Assembly: GCF_028464225.1 (NCBI RefSeq)
Contig: NZ_JAQPCN010000007.1
Span: 1-64,000, forward strand
Direction of reading: 5' to 3'
From: Zeaxanthinibacter sp. PT1
GTDB lineage: Bacteria; Bacteroidota; Bacteroidia; Flavobacteriales; Flavobacteriaceae
DNA length: 64,000 nucleotides
The first letter of the stretch is position 1. Each line of letters starts with the position of its first letter. The notes below the pieces were generated by a model. That model saw only the letters and a program-made list of their open reading frames with translations, was not told the DNA's origin and searched no databases. Made by a program: the position numbers and the translations under genes. Below, in pieces: positions 36,201 through 44,432 of the stretch.

Positions 36201-36398
36201 CCCTCCCAGGGGGATTCCGTCTCCGTCTACGACGGTTCCTGTGATCGTTTGTTGGATGTCATACTCGGACCTCAATGCATCAGTCGGGCTCGCAAATGCG
36301 AACGTCCCAACCATGAAGAACAAGAAAGACAAAACCGTCAAATAGCTAAAGTTACCACGCATTGATCTCAATGAGTGATAATCACTTCTTTGGTTCAT
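33258..36398 (-). CDS. SusC/RagA-family TonB-linked outer-membrane transporter
   Basis: 1046 aa. It carries a signal peptide (to about residue 38, FAFASP), a carboxypeptidase-D-like domain (about 50-130; GTVVDGDGIPLGGANVLVKG), the SusC plug signature (VVVLGYASQTRGDVTGSVAS, NPLYIIDGVQTD, VLKDGAAAIYGARASNGV), and a large beta-barrel ending in a C-terminal TIGINTKF strand. With SusD it imports oligosaccharides using TonB energy. The divergent AraC-type gene 307 bp away is the likely local regulator, and an inverted repeat lies in the shared gap. Confidence 0.95.
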   Translation of the reverse strand: MNQRSDYHSLRSMRGNFSYLTVLSFLFFMVGTFAFASPTDALRSEYDIQQTITGTVVDGDGIPLGGANVLVKGTTTGTQTDFDGNFSIEADSDAVLVFSFVGFTPQEIPVNGQSVINVTMVEDAAQLSEVVVLGYASQTRGDVTGSVASVDVAEATKTPIVNASEALEGRVTGVTVTNAGSPGEAPKINIRGFGTSNNTNPLYIIDGVQTDNSNVLNSINPADIDQINVLKDGAAAIYGARASNGVVIITTKGGGYNQEEAIVSLNVYTGISRAVNTPELLNAQQHGEMIFQSLANDGATLTHPQYGDGPSPVVPNTLQGYTRVVSYDPITREPVTATVRPGGTDWIDAITQDAQTQNVSLSIQNGGETGKYFMSANYLNREGIFLTTGFKQGTTRLNSEFKIGDRIIIGEHLNASFSNRSTGNTVQDALRMSPLIPVYDDEGNFAGTGGPGLSNTRSPVAQLLRGDDNYNKLFRVFGDVYLQANVYEGLTLKTLFSGTVESGNNRSFLALDPEFIEPLSTNTLTEFTFNNFSWTWSNTANYANSFGDHNINVLAGIEAVQDRSKGSQISRNGYLFETPDFYLLSNGSGTPNVDFAYDGENALFSVFGTATYSYAGKYFGTATIRRDESSRFLGDNKSDIFPSFSAGWLISDEDFFPQDGWVSRLKLKASYGQLGNQTLPTSNPTINISSLNEGLANYSLDGSSISTGAILDQVGNPNLRWETSEVKNLGVDLGMFDNTLNISFEVYDKDTKDLITRDFSLISTTAIDATAPLVNLGDIQNTGFDLGIGYANETSYGLQYNISANISQYKNEVKNLISDFQVGRTNLRGGAVTRTEVGRAISEFYGREVIGFTDEGRFEYRDVDGDGTIDDDDRTYIGSPHPDFVYGLNVALNYKGFDMSLFISGSQGNDVYNYDKIFTDFPTFFNSNRSVRVLDSWTPSNTDATLPALSQSITNSETQPNSFFVEDASFMRLKNLQVGYTFPDDIAATVGMDMLRLYVQGTNLFTITGYDGFDPEIITFDNLSLGIDENTFPLSQIFTIGINTKF

Positions 36399-36563
36399 AA
36401 TCTTGAGTTGTTTAGGTTAGTTATAGATGTTGATATTCTCCTGACCATCAGCGTCTACCTTGGTTTAAATTCGGTTTAGGATTGCGATGGCAGGAAGAAT
36501 TACTTATAATATGGTTAAAAATAAGGACTTTTTTCTAACTGAGTCGGAACTATTTTGTCAATT

Positions 36564-36599
36564 AATTAACATTTTATTAAAATCCGCAAAATGTTAATT
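36564..36599. promoter_or_regulatory. 12-bp inverted repeat between susC and araC-type gene
   Basis: AATTAACATTTT (36564-36575) and AAAATGTTAATT (36588-36599) are perfect arms separated by 12 nt. The element sits about 165 bp upstream of susC and 107 bp upstream of the regulator start. It is a good candidate for a regulator-binding site for this divergent pair. The AT-rich setting weakens the case a little. Confidence 0.5.
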
Positions 36600-36705
36600 G
36601 GGAGATTTCATTAGCAAAATAGTTGATCGGGAATTTAATTTTTAATTAATATTGTTGTTTCACTTACGAAATTATAGTACCAAAACCAACGACCAAACTA
36701 AAGGA

Positions 36706-37590
36706 ATGATTGCCAATTTCCTCAAAAAAATACACCGTGAAATCACCCCGATTACAGAAATGGACAGTTTTTATGTCTGTGAAAGGGTAAAGGACTATTT
36801 TGATTATCCCGTACATTACCATCCTGATTATGAGCTAAATTTTATCAGCAGGGGTAAAGGGGTAAGAAGAGTAATCGGTGATCATATAGAAGAGATCGGT
36901 AACACGGAATTGGTACTGGTTGGACCCAACCTTTTTCATGTTTGGGAACAGCATAATTGTACGCAGAAAAATATCCATGAAATAACGATACAATTCCCGG
37001 AGAACCTTTTCCATGAATCCTTCCTTCAGCGTAACCTGATGCAACCCATCCGCAATATGCTGGATAGATCCGCGCACGGCATCCTTTTTGCGCCGGAGGA
37101 TATCCGGAACATTATTCCTCGATTAGAAAAGGTAACCGAAATGACCGGCATGCCTTGTTTTCTTGAATTACTGTCCATATTGCACGAACTTGCCCAGACG
37201 CCAAACCAGAGACTTTTATCAACCAATACAGTAAGTCCGGATAATACAGAGCAGGGCGATAAAGTAAAATTGCTTTATGACTATGTGCACCAGAACTTCT
37301 CTTCAAGGATAAGCCTGAATGATATGGCAGAGCTGATGAATATGAGTAACGTTTCCTTTAACCGTTTCATTAAAAGAAGTACCGGTAAAACCCTGGTCGA
37401 ATACGTTAACGAGGTTAGAGTAGGCTACGCTTCTCGCTGGTTGATCGAAAAAGATCTGAGTATATCTGAGATTGCTTTTTCCAGCGGGTTTAACAGTATC
37501 GCGAATTTTAACCGGGTATTCCGTAAAATGAAAGGGCAGACTCCAACCGATTTCCGCAACGAATTTTCGAACCTTAAAAAGGTATTATAA
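36706..37590 (+). CDS. AraC-family transcriptional regulator with cupin sensor
   Basis: 294 aa from the ATG at 36706; an in-frame TTG at 36652 would add 18 weak residues. The N-terminal part (about 20-130; DYPVHYHPDYELNFISRGKG) is a cupin-type effector domain. The C-terminal 100 residues hold two helix-turn-helix motifs (ISLNDMAELMNMSNVSFNRF; LSISEIAFSSGFNSIANFNR) and the family ending FRKMKGQTPTDFRNEF. It is divergent from susC and immediately precedes the GMC operon, so it may switch both in response to a sugar. Confidence 0.9.
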   Translation: MIANFLKKIHREITPITEMDSFYVCERVKDYFDYPVHYHPDYELNFISRGKGVRRVIGDHIEEIGNTELVLVGPNLFHVWEQHNCTQKNIHEITIQFPENLFHESFLQRNLMQPIRNMLDRSAHGILFAPEDIRNIIPRLEKVTEMTGMPCFLELLSILHELAQTPNQRLLSTNTVSPDNTEQGDKVKLLYDYVHQNFSSRISLNDMAELMNMSNVSFNRFIKRSTGKTLVEYVNEVRVGYASRWLIEKDLSISEIAFSSGFNSIANFNRVFRKMKGQTPTDFRNEFSNLKKVL

Positions 37591-37745
37591 TCAATCTTCG
37601 TTAAAAAGAGGGTTTACATTCCTTTAAACATTTTTTTTCAATTCTTGCGCTTTTCTGATCAATCTGCAGATTTAACAGGTATATGCTGTGAAAAAGCCTT
37701 AATTTTCTAAAGCATAATGCAAAAAAACCAAACCAGACTATTCCA

Positions 37746-39464
37746 ATGCAGATTAAAGAACAAGCCAAGGTTTATGATGTGATCATCGTAGGCTCCGGCG
37801 CCGGAGGCGGAATGGCCACCAAGGTACTGTCAGAAGCAGGCCTTAAAGTAGCCGTAGTGGAAGCAGGTCCGTATTTTGACCCCGCAGATCCCGAACAAAT
37901 GACACAGATGAAATGGCCCTACGAATCTCCCCGAAGAGGCGCGGGAACCGTGCGCCCATTCGGTGATTTTGATACTGCCTATGGTGGTTGGGAGATAGAA
38001 GGAGAACCCTATACCCATAAAGATGGAACTAAATTTGACTGGTTCCGCTCTCATATGCTCGGTGGAAGAACGAATCATTGGGGGAGAATATCACTACGCT
38101 TTGGCCCCAAAGATTTTAAGCATAAAGATGTAGACGGATTGGGCGAGAACTGGCCTATCGGTTACGAGGACGTAAAACCGTATTACGATAAAGTGGATAA
38201 GCTCATTGGTGTTTTTGGGACTAACGAAGGTCTCCCAAATGATCCGGATGGTTTCTTCCTGCCACCTCCGAAACCGAGGTTGCACGAATTATTCTACATC
38301 AAAGGAGCCAGGAAATCAAATATGCCTGTGATTCCTTCGCGAATGTCCATGCTTACCAAGAAGATCAACAAAGACCGCGGCGTTTGCTTTTATTGTGGGC
38401 AGTGTTCACGTGCCTGCCAGGTATATGCCGATTTCTCTTCCGGAAGCTGTTTAATCTTCCCGGCTCAGAAAAATGGAGGGCAAATAGACCTATATGTGAA
38501 TTCGGTTGTACGTGAAGTCACAACAAATGAGGAGGGAAGAGCTACCGGTGTCTCTTACATCAGTAAAGATGACAGGAAAGAATATAAATTAAAGGGAAGG
38601 GTAGTGGTGTTGGCCGCTTCAGCCTGCAGCTCCGCACGCATCCTCCTGAACTCCAAAAGCAGTCAACACCCCAATGGATTGGGGAATGGCAGTAACGTAG
38701 TGGGTAAGTACCTCCATGACTCTACCGGGGCCAGCAGGGCAGGTTTTATCCCTGACCTGATGAACCGAAAAACATATAATGAAGATGGGGTTGGTGGCAT
38801 GCATGTCTACACTCCCTGGTGGTTAGACAATAAGAACCTTGATTTCCCAAGGGGCTACCATATAGAGGTATGGGGCGGTATGGGAATGCCGGGCTACGGT
38901 TTCGGGTTCAATCCGAACGAATTCAATAAATTCTTCGGACTCCCCACCGGTGGTTATGGAGAAGGACTGAGGTCTGATGTGAAAAAATACTACGGCTCTG
39001 TTATTGGTTTTGGAGGACGAGGTGAGTCCATTGCCATGAAGGACAATTACTGTGAAATTGATCCAACAACCGTTGATGAATTTGGGATCCCCGTCTTACG
39101 TTTCCATTATAAATGGTCCGATTTTGAAAGGAAGCAGGCCAAACATATGCAGGAAACCTTCGAGGAGCTGATTCATAATATGGGAGGAGAAGTCCTGGGC
39201 GACAGGCCGCCAAAAGAAGAAGATTACGGGTTACTGACCCCCGGTCGAATTATTCACGAAGTGGGTACAACCAGGATGGGAGATGACCCAAAAACATCGG
39301 TAGTCAATAAGCACCAGCAATTGCACGAGGTAGATAATGTGTTCGTCATGGATGCCGGGCCGTTCGTCTCACAGGCCGATAAGAACTGTACTTGGACTAT
39401 CCTGGCCCTTGCATGGCGTGCCTCGGATTACCTGGTCGATCAATTGAAACAACAAAACATTTAA
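37746..39464 (+). CDS. GMC-family FAD oxidoreductase with ferredoxin-like Cys motif
   Basis: 572 aa. The FAD-binding fold begins YDVIIVGSGAGGGMATKVL (10-28) with the usual VVEAGP. MLGGRTNHWGRISLR (104-118) and the C-terminal IIHEVGTTRMGDDP and FVMDAGPFVSQADKN match the GMC/gluconate-dehydrogenase large-subunit type. Four cysteines in CFYCGQCSRAC (214, 217, 220, 224; CxxCxxCxxxC) suggest an Fe-S cluster, as in FAD-dependent glucose and sorbitol dehydrogenases. The protein has no signal peptide of its own. The next gene encodes a Tat-type small subunit, so co-export is likely. It oxidises a sugar or polyol; the exact substrate is unknown. Confidence 0.92.
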   Translation: MQIKEQAKVYDVIIVGSGAGGGMATKVLSEAGLKVAVVEAGPYFDPADPEQMTQMKWPYESPRRGAGTVRPFGDFDTAYGGWEIEGEPYTHKDGTKFDWFRSHMLGGRTNHWGRISLRFGPKDFKHKDVDGLGENWPIGYEDVKPYYDKVDKLIGVFGTNEGLPNDPDGFFLPPPKPRLHELFYIKGARKSNMPVIPSRMSMLTKKINKDRGVCFYCGQCSRACQVYADFSSGSCLIFPAQKNGGQIDLYVNSVVREVTTNEEGRATGVSYISKDDRKEYKLKGRVVVLAASACSSARILLNSKSSQHPNGLGNGSNVVGKYLHDSTGASRAGFIPDLMNRKTYNEDGVGGMHVYTPWWLDNKNLDFPRGYHIEVWGGMGMPGYGFGFNPNEFNKFFGLPTGGYGEGLRSDVKKYYGSVIGFGGRGESIAMKDNYCEIDPTTVDEFGIPVLRFHYKWSDFERKQAKHMQETFEELIHNMGGEVLGDRPPKEEDYGLLTPGRIIHEVGTTRMGDDPKTSVVNKHQQLHEVDNVFVMDAGPFVSQADKNCTWTILALAWRASDYLVDQLKQQNI

Positions 39465-39467
39465 GAA

Positions 39468-40184
39468 ATGGACAGGAGAAAAAGCTTAAAATCGCTCTTC
39501 CTTGGAACCGTAGCAGGTGGATTGGCTATTCATGGTTGTAAACCGGAGGCCGAAGCAGTCGAGGAAGAATCCGCTATACAGGGTTATTCCTATAATTACG
39601 GGAGAACGCCGAAAGAAAAGGAACTGATCATGGAACTTGAAAATGAAGTATTTTTCAATGAGCATGAATTAGAAACCATCGGGGTGCTATGTGCACTGAT
39701 CCTGCCGGCTAATGATAAATTCGGAAGTGCCACAGACGCCGGGGCACCGGCCTTTATAGAATTCATGGCGAAGGATATCCCGGAAATGCAAACCACCCTA
39801 AGAGGTGGTCTTATGTGGCTGGATCATAAAAGCAATACCGATTTTAACCTGGAATTTAAATCGGCAGATGAAGCCCAGCAGAAACAGGTCCTGGATGCTA
39901 TCGCCTTTTACGACCCAGAGATTCCTATGTCTGAACAACCGCTGGAGATTCAATTCTTTTCCATGATGCGAAACCTCACCCTAACGGGCTATTACACCTC
40001 TAAAATGGGGATTGAGGACCTGGGTTACCAGGGCAATATGCCCAATATCTGGGATGGCGTACCGGAAGAGGTTCTGGAGCAACACGGGGTCTCTTATGAC
40101 GAAGAATGGATCGCCAAATGTGTGGACCAAAGTAAACGAGGGGTCATCGCCGAATGGGATGAACATGGTAATTTATTAACTTAA
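39468..40184 (+). CDS. gluconate 2-dehydrogenase subunit 3-like protein, Tat signal
   Basis: 238 aa starting 3 bp after the GMC gene. The N-terminus (MDRRKSLKSLFLGTVAGGLA, then IHGC) has twin arginines and a possible lipobox Cys, so it is probably exported by Tat and lipid-anchored. The body (about 60-210; ETIGVLCALILPAND, DAGAPAFIEFMAKDIPEMQ, FFSMMRNLTLTGYYTSKMG) matches the small subunit of gluconate/2-keto-sugar dehydrogenases, which is needed for export and assembly of the FAD subunit. No cytochrome subunit gene adjoins it. Confidence 0.9.
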   Translation: MDRRKSLKSLFLGTVAGGLAIHGCKPEAEAVEEESAIQGYSYNYGRTPKEKELIMELENEVFFNEHELETIGVLCALILPANDKFGSATDAGAPAFIEFMAKDIPEMQTTLRGGLMWLDHKSNTDFNLEFKSADEAQQKQVLDAIAFYDPEIPMSEQPLEIQFFSMMRNLTLTGYYTSKMGIEDLGYQGNMPNIWDGVPEEVLEQHGVSYDEEWIAKCVDQSKRGVIAEWDEHGNLLT

Positions 40185-40200
40185 GCAAAAGATCAAGGCT

Positions 40201-41031
40201 ATGAAGTCAATCCCATATTATGCCCTTTTACTATGTATGGCACTTTCCTCAACCCTGGGTTTTTCCCAGGAGGTAGGAATACAATTATATAGCCTAAGAG
40301 AACAGTTTAAATCCGACGTGGAGGGCACGCTTGAAATGATCAGTGAATGGGGAATAACAAGTTTGGAAGGAGGGGACACCTATGGTCTTCCCCTTGAGGA
40401 ATTCCAGGCTTTGCTTGAGCAAAACGACCTTAGTGTAGTTAGTGTAGGTACTTCTTTTGAAGAATTACGTGACGATCCTGCTGCTGCCATAAAACGAGCT
40501 AAAGACTTTGATGCCGAATATATCATGTGTCCCTGGATCCCACATAAGAACAAGTTTCAGATGGGCGATGCAAAGATAGCCGTTGAAGTATTTAACAGGG
40601 CGGGAAAACAAATTGAGGATGCCGGTCTAACACTGGTATATCACCCCCATGGCTATGAATTCGCTAAACACGGCAGCGGAACCTTGTTCGACTATATGGC
40701 TGAGCAAGCGACAAATTTTGATTTTGAAATGGATGTCTACTGGGTAAAACACGGTGGGGCAGATCCGATGACATTATTGAATACTTATCCTGAAAAGTTC
40801 AAATTAATGCACTTAAAGGATATGAAAGCTGGGGTAAAAGGGAATCATTCCGGGCACGAGGACGTAGAAACAAATGTCGCCTTGGGAACCGGGACCATTG
40901 ATATTGCCGCTCTTGTAAGAAGAGCAGGCGAATTGGGAATTCCTTACCTATTCATAGAAGATGAATCCTCCCGTGTAGTTCAGCAAGTTCCTAAAAGCTT
41001 GGAATACATCAAGCAGCTGCGAAGAATGTAA
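40201..41031 (+). CDS. exported sugar-phosphate isomerase/epimerase-like TIM barrel
   Basis: 276 aa with a signal peptide (about residues 1-22, STLGFSQ) followed by an AP-endonuclease-2/xylose-isomerase-like barrel (VGIQLYSLREQFKSD; YIMCPWIPHKNK; LVYHPHGYEFAKH; FEMDVYWVKHGGADP; LMHLKDMKAG; LFIEDESS). Metal ligands are visible as the usual Glu, Asp and His along the strands. The enzyme probably isomerises or epimerises a (keto-)sugar produced by the GMC dehydrogenase, in the periplasm. It is third in the operon (16-bp gap). Confidence 0.9.
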   Translation: MKSIPYYALLLCMALSSTLGFSQEVGIQLYSLREQFKSDVEGTLEMISEWGITSLEGGDTYGLPLEEFQALLEQNDLSVVSVGTSFEELRDDPAAAIKRAKDFDAEYIMCPWIPHKNKFQMGDAKIAVEVFNRAGKQIEDAGLTLVYHPHGYEFAKHGSGTLFDYMAEQATNFDFEMDVYWVKHGGADPMTLLNTYPEKFKLMHLKDMKAGVKGNHSGHEDVETNVALGTGTIDIAALVRRAGELGIPYLFIEDESSRVVQQVPKSLEYIKQLRRM

Positions 41032-41035
41032 TATG

Positions 41036-42133
41036 CTAAGGCATATCAGTTACTTCTGATACAGCTACACCTACCATGGAATCAGCAGTGCCGTAATATA
41101 AGAACCACTTATCCTTGTAGAGAACCAGTCCCTCGATGAAAGTGGTACCGGCTTTGTATTGCCCGGTGATCTCGTGAGGCAGGCTCGGACATATAAAAGG
41201 TTGTTCTAACCTATCGATCATTTTAGCGGGATTTTCCTTGTCAAATAATACCTGTCCTCCGCAATAGGTACCCTCTGGGACTATAGTGCCGGCTCCTTCT
41301 CCGTTCAGGTTTTTTCCATTATAAAGGAGCAGAATACCTTTATCTGTATATAAAGCAGGTGGTCCTGGTTCTACTAGGTGGCTGTCAAAATCATTCAGCG
41401 TAGGCTCAAATACTTTTAACAAGGAGCCATCATCCTTCAGCATAGGAGTCCAGTTTATACCATCTTCTGAAGTGGCCAGGTTGACAAAAAGTTCGCCCCA
41501 ATACATGTGATAAAGACCATTGATCTTTTTCGCAACAAGTCGGCCATCCCTGACCTCGGTTAGAACGGAACCGGATTTGCTCCAAATGTCGAGGAATTTA
41601 CCCTCATAAGCCGATAAAAAAGTGGGGCCATGTTTGGTCCAATTTCTCAGGTCTGGCGATGTCGCAGCTGATAGTCGGGCTGTATCCTGGTTCCAACTGG
41701 TGTAAAGCATCAAATACTCTCCGTTCGCGAGCTCCACTACCCGGGGATCTTCTGCACCTCCCGGGAAATCCCACTTCTGGAATTCATCTTCCTGGGGATA
41801 GAGTACGGGTTCCGGATGTTTGCTAAAGTGGATGCCGTCTGTGCTGTGAGCCAATCCTATCCTTGATGTTCTTCTTCCCAGGATAGCTTCCGGATCATCT
41901 TCGGCCCTGAACAACATAAATACAGTGTCATTGCGTACCACCGCTCCGGGATTAAAGACATCGGCCTGCTGCCAACGAACCGAATCTTTTTGCACCGGGC
42001 AATAGAATACATATTGATCATCGGCTTGCATTATTGGGTTTGTCGCAGGTTTCTCGAATCCTGTGAGCCATGGTTCCTGGGATGCAAGCATTAACGGGAT
42101 AAAAAGAAAAAGAATATAAATATGCCTGTTCAT
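41036..42133 (-). CDS. GH130-like five-bladed propeller glycosidase/phosphorylase
   Basis: 365 aa with a signal peptide (to about residue 19, LMLAS-QEP). Propeller blades carry VRNDTVFMLFRAEDDPEAIL, SRIGLAHSTDGIHFSKHPEP, and GGAEDPRVVELANGEYLMLY, which match the beta-mannoside phosphorylase/hydrolase family GH130 and related GH43/GH32 clans. Later blades have WGELFVNLATSEDGINW and IEGLVLYKDKWFLYYGTADS. The enzyme probably acts on beta-mannosides or a similar linkage in the periplasm. It converges on the isomerase gene (5-bp gap). Confidence 0.85.
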   Translation of the reverse strand: MNRHIYILFLFIPLMLASQEPWLTGFEKPATNPIMQADDQYVFYCPVQKDSVRWQQADVFNPGAVVRNDTVFMLFRAEDDPEAILGRRTSRIGLAHSTDGIHFSKHPEPVLYPQEDEFQKWDFPGGAEDPRVVELANGEYLMLYTSWNQDTARLSAATSPDLRNWTKHGPTFLSAYEGKFLDIWSKSGSVLTEVRDGRLVAKKINGLYHMYWGELFVNLATSEDGINWTPMLKDDGSLLKVFEPTLNDFDSHLVEPGPPALYTDKGILLLYNGKNLNGEGAGTIVPEGTYCGGQVLFDKENPAKMIDRLEQPFICPSLPHEITGQYKAGTTFIEGLVLYKDKWFLYYGTADSMVGVAVSEVTDMP

Positions 42134-42252
42134 GAGTTTGAGTTTTGATCTGATCTAAAGTTACACTATGCAATGAAAGAAAATAGCCTAAGAAGAACTT
42201 TTCTGTATTTTTATCCGCATTGATAAACATTTACTGGAAAAACATTTCATCT

Positions 42253-42993
42253 ATGATAAGAATTATGGCCCTCGGTATTTTGTTGATGATTACTTCTTGC
42301 AGGGAATCAGCAACGGATAAAAAGAACGAAGAACAACCCGGGGCTGAATTATTATCAGCAGACAGCATGGCTGTGGCAAGCCGGGAACCGGAGAACATAA
42401 AACTTAAATCCCTCGATAGTGTGGGTGATACAACCTTTGTCAGGCTGGCCGATTACAGCCGTGATTTTTCATATGATTTACGCTATGCTACTGAAGATAA
42501 TTTTATGAAAACTAAGGTCTATGATTGCGCTGAGTGTTATACCCGGGCAAAAACAGCCAAAGCCCTGTTACAAGCAAATGAAGAACTTATGGAGAAGGGT
42601 TATCGTATCCGCTTCTTCGATTGTTATCGTCCAAGGTCTGTACAATACCTGCTTTGGAAGATCGTACCTAATCCTCAATATGTTGCCAACCCGGAAAAGG
42701 GATCTATTCATAATAGGGGAGGTGCCGTGGATATCACCCTGGAATCGCTGGATGGGGAGGTGGTAGATATGGGCACTGATTTTGATTATTTTGGCAAGAA
42801 GGCCTATCACGATAACACTGACTTACCCCAACAGGTATTAGAGAACCGCCTGCTCCTAAAGGAGACCATGGAAAAATACGGATTCTGGTCGATAAGGACA
42901 GAGTGGTGGCATTACAACCTCGGGACGGCATCAAGTTATAGACTTGCAGATTTTAAATGGGATTGTAATCAGCAATCGAAACCGAAGGATTGA
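42253..42993 (+). CDS. M15-family D-Ala-D-Ala dipeptidase (VanX-like) lipoprotein
   Basis: 246 aa from the ATG at 42253; an upstream in-frame TTG at 42220 gives a poor leader. Lipobox LLMITSC near residue 16. The M15D domain has DFSYDLRYATEDNFMK, YRIRFFDCYRPRSVQ (catalytic Arg), SIHNRGGAVDITLE (His/Asp zinc site; SxHxxGxAxD) and EWWHYNLG (Glu and His). It would cleave D-Ala-D-Ala dipeptides during wall recycling. It lies between sugar genes with no obvious link to them. Confidence 0.93.
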   Translation: MIRIMALGILLMITSCRESATDKKNEEQPGAELLSADSMAVASREPENIKLKSLDSVGDTTFVRLADYSRDFSYDLRYATEDNFMKTKVYDCAECYTRAKTAKALLQANEELMEKGYRIRFFDCYRPRSVQYLLWKIVPNPQYVANPEKGSIHNRGGAVDITLESLDGEVVDMGTDFDYFGKKAYHDNTDLPQQVLENRLLLKETMEKYGFWSIRTEWWHYNLGTASSYRLADFKWDCNQQSKPKD

Positions 42994-43005
42994 TGATCAC
43001 GGATG

Positions 43006-44367
43006 TTATTTTTTAAAATCCTTATAGGACGGGTGTATCCACGGATCCCGGTAATTTCGACTGAGTAGTTCAGATGCCTCCGGATCCGAGGTGATCAGTT
43101 TCTGTTGTGGATCGTATTGCAGGGGTCTGCCGACTTTCATCGACAAATTAGCGAGGATGCAACTGGCTGAAGAAATATGTCCCTCCTTAATTCCGGCAAC
43201 GGGATCTGCGCCGGTGTCAATAGCAGATAGGAAATCGATAAAATGTAAACGGGAAGCCGGTGCGGCATGCAATTCCATCCCCTCTTCTTTAAGATCTTCC
43301 GGGAACTTATCTTTTTCCAATAATGCATTGCCATGGATAGGTTTGCCTTCTCCCAACGGTATAAAATCATATTGCATCACACTGGCTTTTAGTGTCCCCT
43401 TTTCTCCGTAAAGAGTGAATGCCCACGGGTATTCAGGATCCGCTGGTGCTCCCCATGTCCTGTGCTGCCAAACGCAGTTGAGTTCGCCAAATTCGAATAT
43501 TGCAGTCTGGGTGTCCGTGATATTTGAACGGCCTTCTTTTTGAACAAAAATTCCTCCGGTAGAACGTACATGGTCTGGCCAGTCGAGGTCCAGCATCCAC
43601 CGGACAGCATCGAGCATATGTATACACATATCGCCCATCAGGCCATTACCATATTCCATAAATGTTCGCCACCATCGCTTATGGGGGATTCCGTCAAATG
43701 GCCTCATGGGAGCTGGTCCGGTCCACATCTCGTAATCAAAATAATCCGGAACGGATTGGATTGGAGGGTAACCGTTAGCTCTCATATGGTAGTAGCAACA
43801 CATATCCACATGTGAGATTTTACCAAGCAGGCCAGTATCTACAATTTTTTCCTTGGCCTCTGCTAAATGCGGTGTGCTTCTTCTTTGTGTCCCAACCTGC
43901 ACCTTTTTACCGTAATAAGCTGCCGCTGCCACTAAGGCCTCTCCTTCCATGACATCGACGGAGATAGGTTTTTGCAGGTATACATGCGCCCCTGATTCTA
44001 ATGCGGCCAGGGCTGTAAGTGCGTGCCAATGATCCGGGGTACCAATGAGAACGATATCCAAGTCTTTTTCGGCTAGCATTTTACGATAGTCAGTGTATAA
44101 ACGGGGTCGCTTACCGTTTTCTTGTCGTTGCTGTACCAGATCTGCAGCTTCGGAAAGTTGACGCCTGTCCACGTCGCAGAGCGAGATCACCTCAACCTTA
44201 CTGACTTGCATTAACCTGAACAGGTCGCTTTTCCCGTACCAACCGGTTCCTATAAGTCCGACCCTTAAAGGTTTTCGGTTCATCAGCTCCAACCCGTAAG
44301 CGCCGAAGGTTGAAAGCACTGCCAGGGCCGTGGCACTTTTCATAAAATTCCGCCTGTTGTAATACAT
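43006..44367 (-). CDS. Gfo/Idh/MocA-family oxidoreductase with Tat signal
   Basis: 453 aa. The N-terminus (MYYNRRNFMKSATALAVLST) is a Tat signal, so the enzyme acts in the periplasm with a prefolded NAD(P) fold. Rossmann segment RVGLIGTGWYGKSDLFRLMQ (about 36-55), YLQKPISVDVMEGEALVAA (EKP-type site, Lys about 131) and a C-terminal alpha/beta domain with YGNGLMGDMCIHMLDAVRWM are typical. Similar exported proteins act on glycosides through 3-keto-sugar chemistry. It fits the GMC/isomerase genes functionally, though it is on the opposite strand. Confidence 0.9.
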   Translation of the reverse strand: MYYNRRNFMKSATALAVLSTFGAYGLELMNRKPLRVGLIGTGWYGKSDLFRLMQVSKVEVISLCDVDRRQLSEAADLVQQRQENGKRPRLYTDYRKMLAEKDLDIVLIGTPDHWHALTALAALESGAHVYLQKPISVDVMEGEALVAAAAYYGKKVQVGTQRRSTPHLAEAKEKIVDTGLLGKISHVDMCCYYHMRANGYPPIQSVPDYFDYEMWTGPAPMRPFDGIPHKRWWRTFMEYGNGLMGDMCIHMLDAVRWMLDLDWPDHVRSTGGIFVQKEGRSNITDTQTAIFEFGELNCVWQHRTWGAPADPEYPWAFTLYGEKGTLKASVMQYDFIPLGEGKPIHGNALLEKDKFPEDLKEEGMELHAAPASRLHFIDFLSAIDTGADPVAGIKEGHISSASCILANLSMKVGRPLQYDPQQKLITSDPEASELLSRNYRDPWIHPSYKDFKK

Positions 44368-44432
44368 GGATCCGATTTTCAGTAGCTGGTTTTACTGATA
44401 TCAAGATAAGTTATTCTGTAATAAAGCTGCTG

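Noticed and set aside
35716-36345. 209-aa frame opposite susC
   Set aside because: Shadow of the conserved SusC plug region; the translation is Thr/Ser/Val-rich without domain features.
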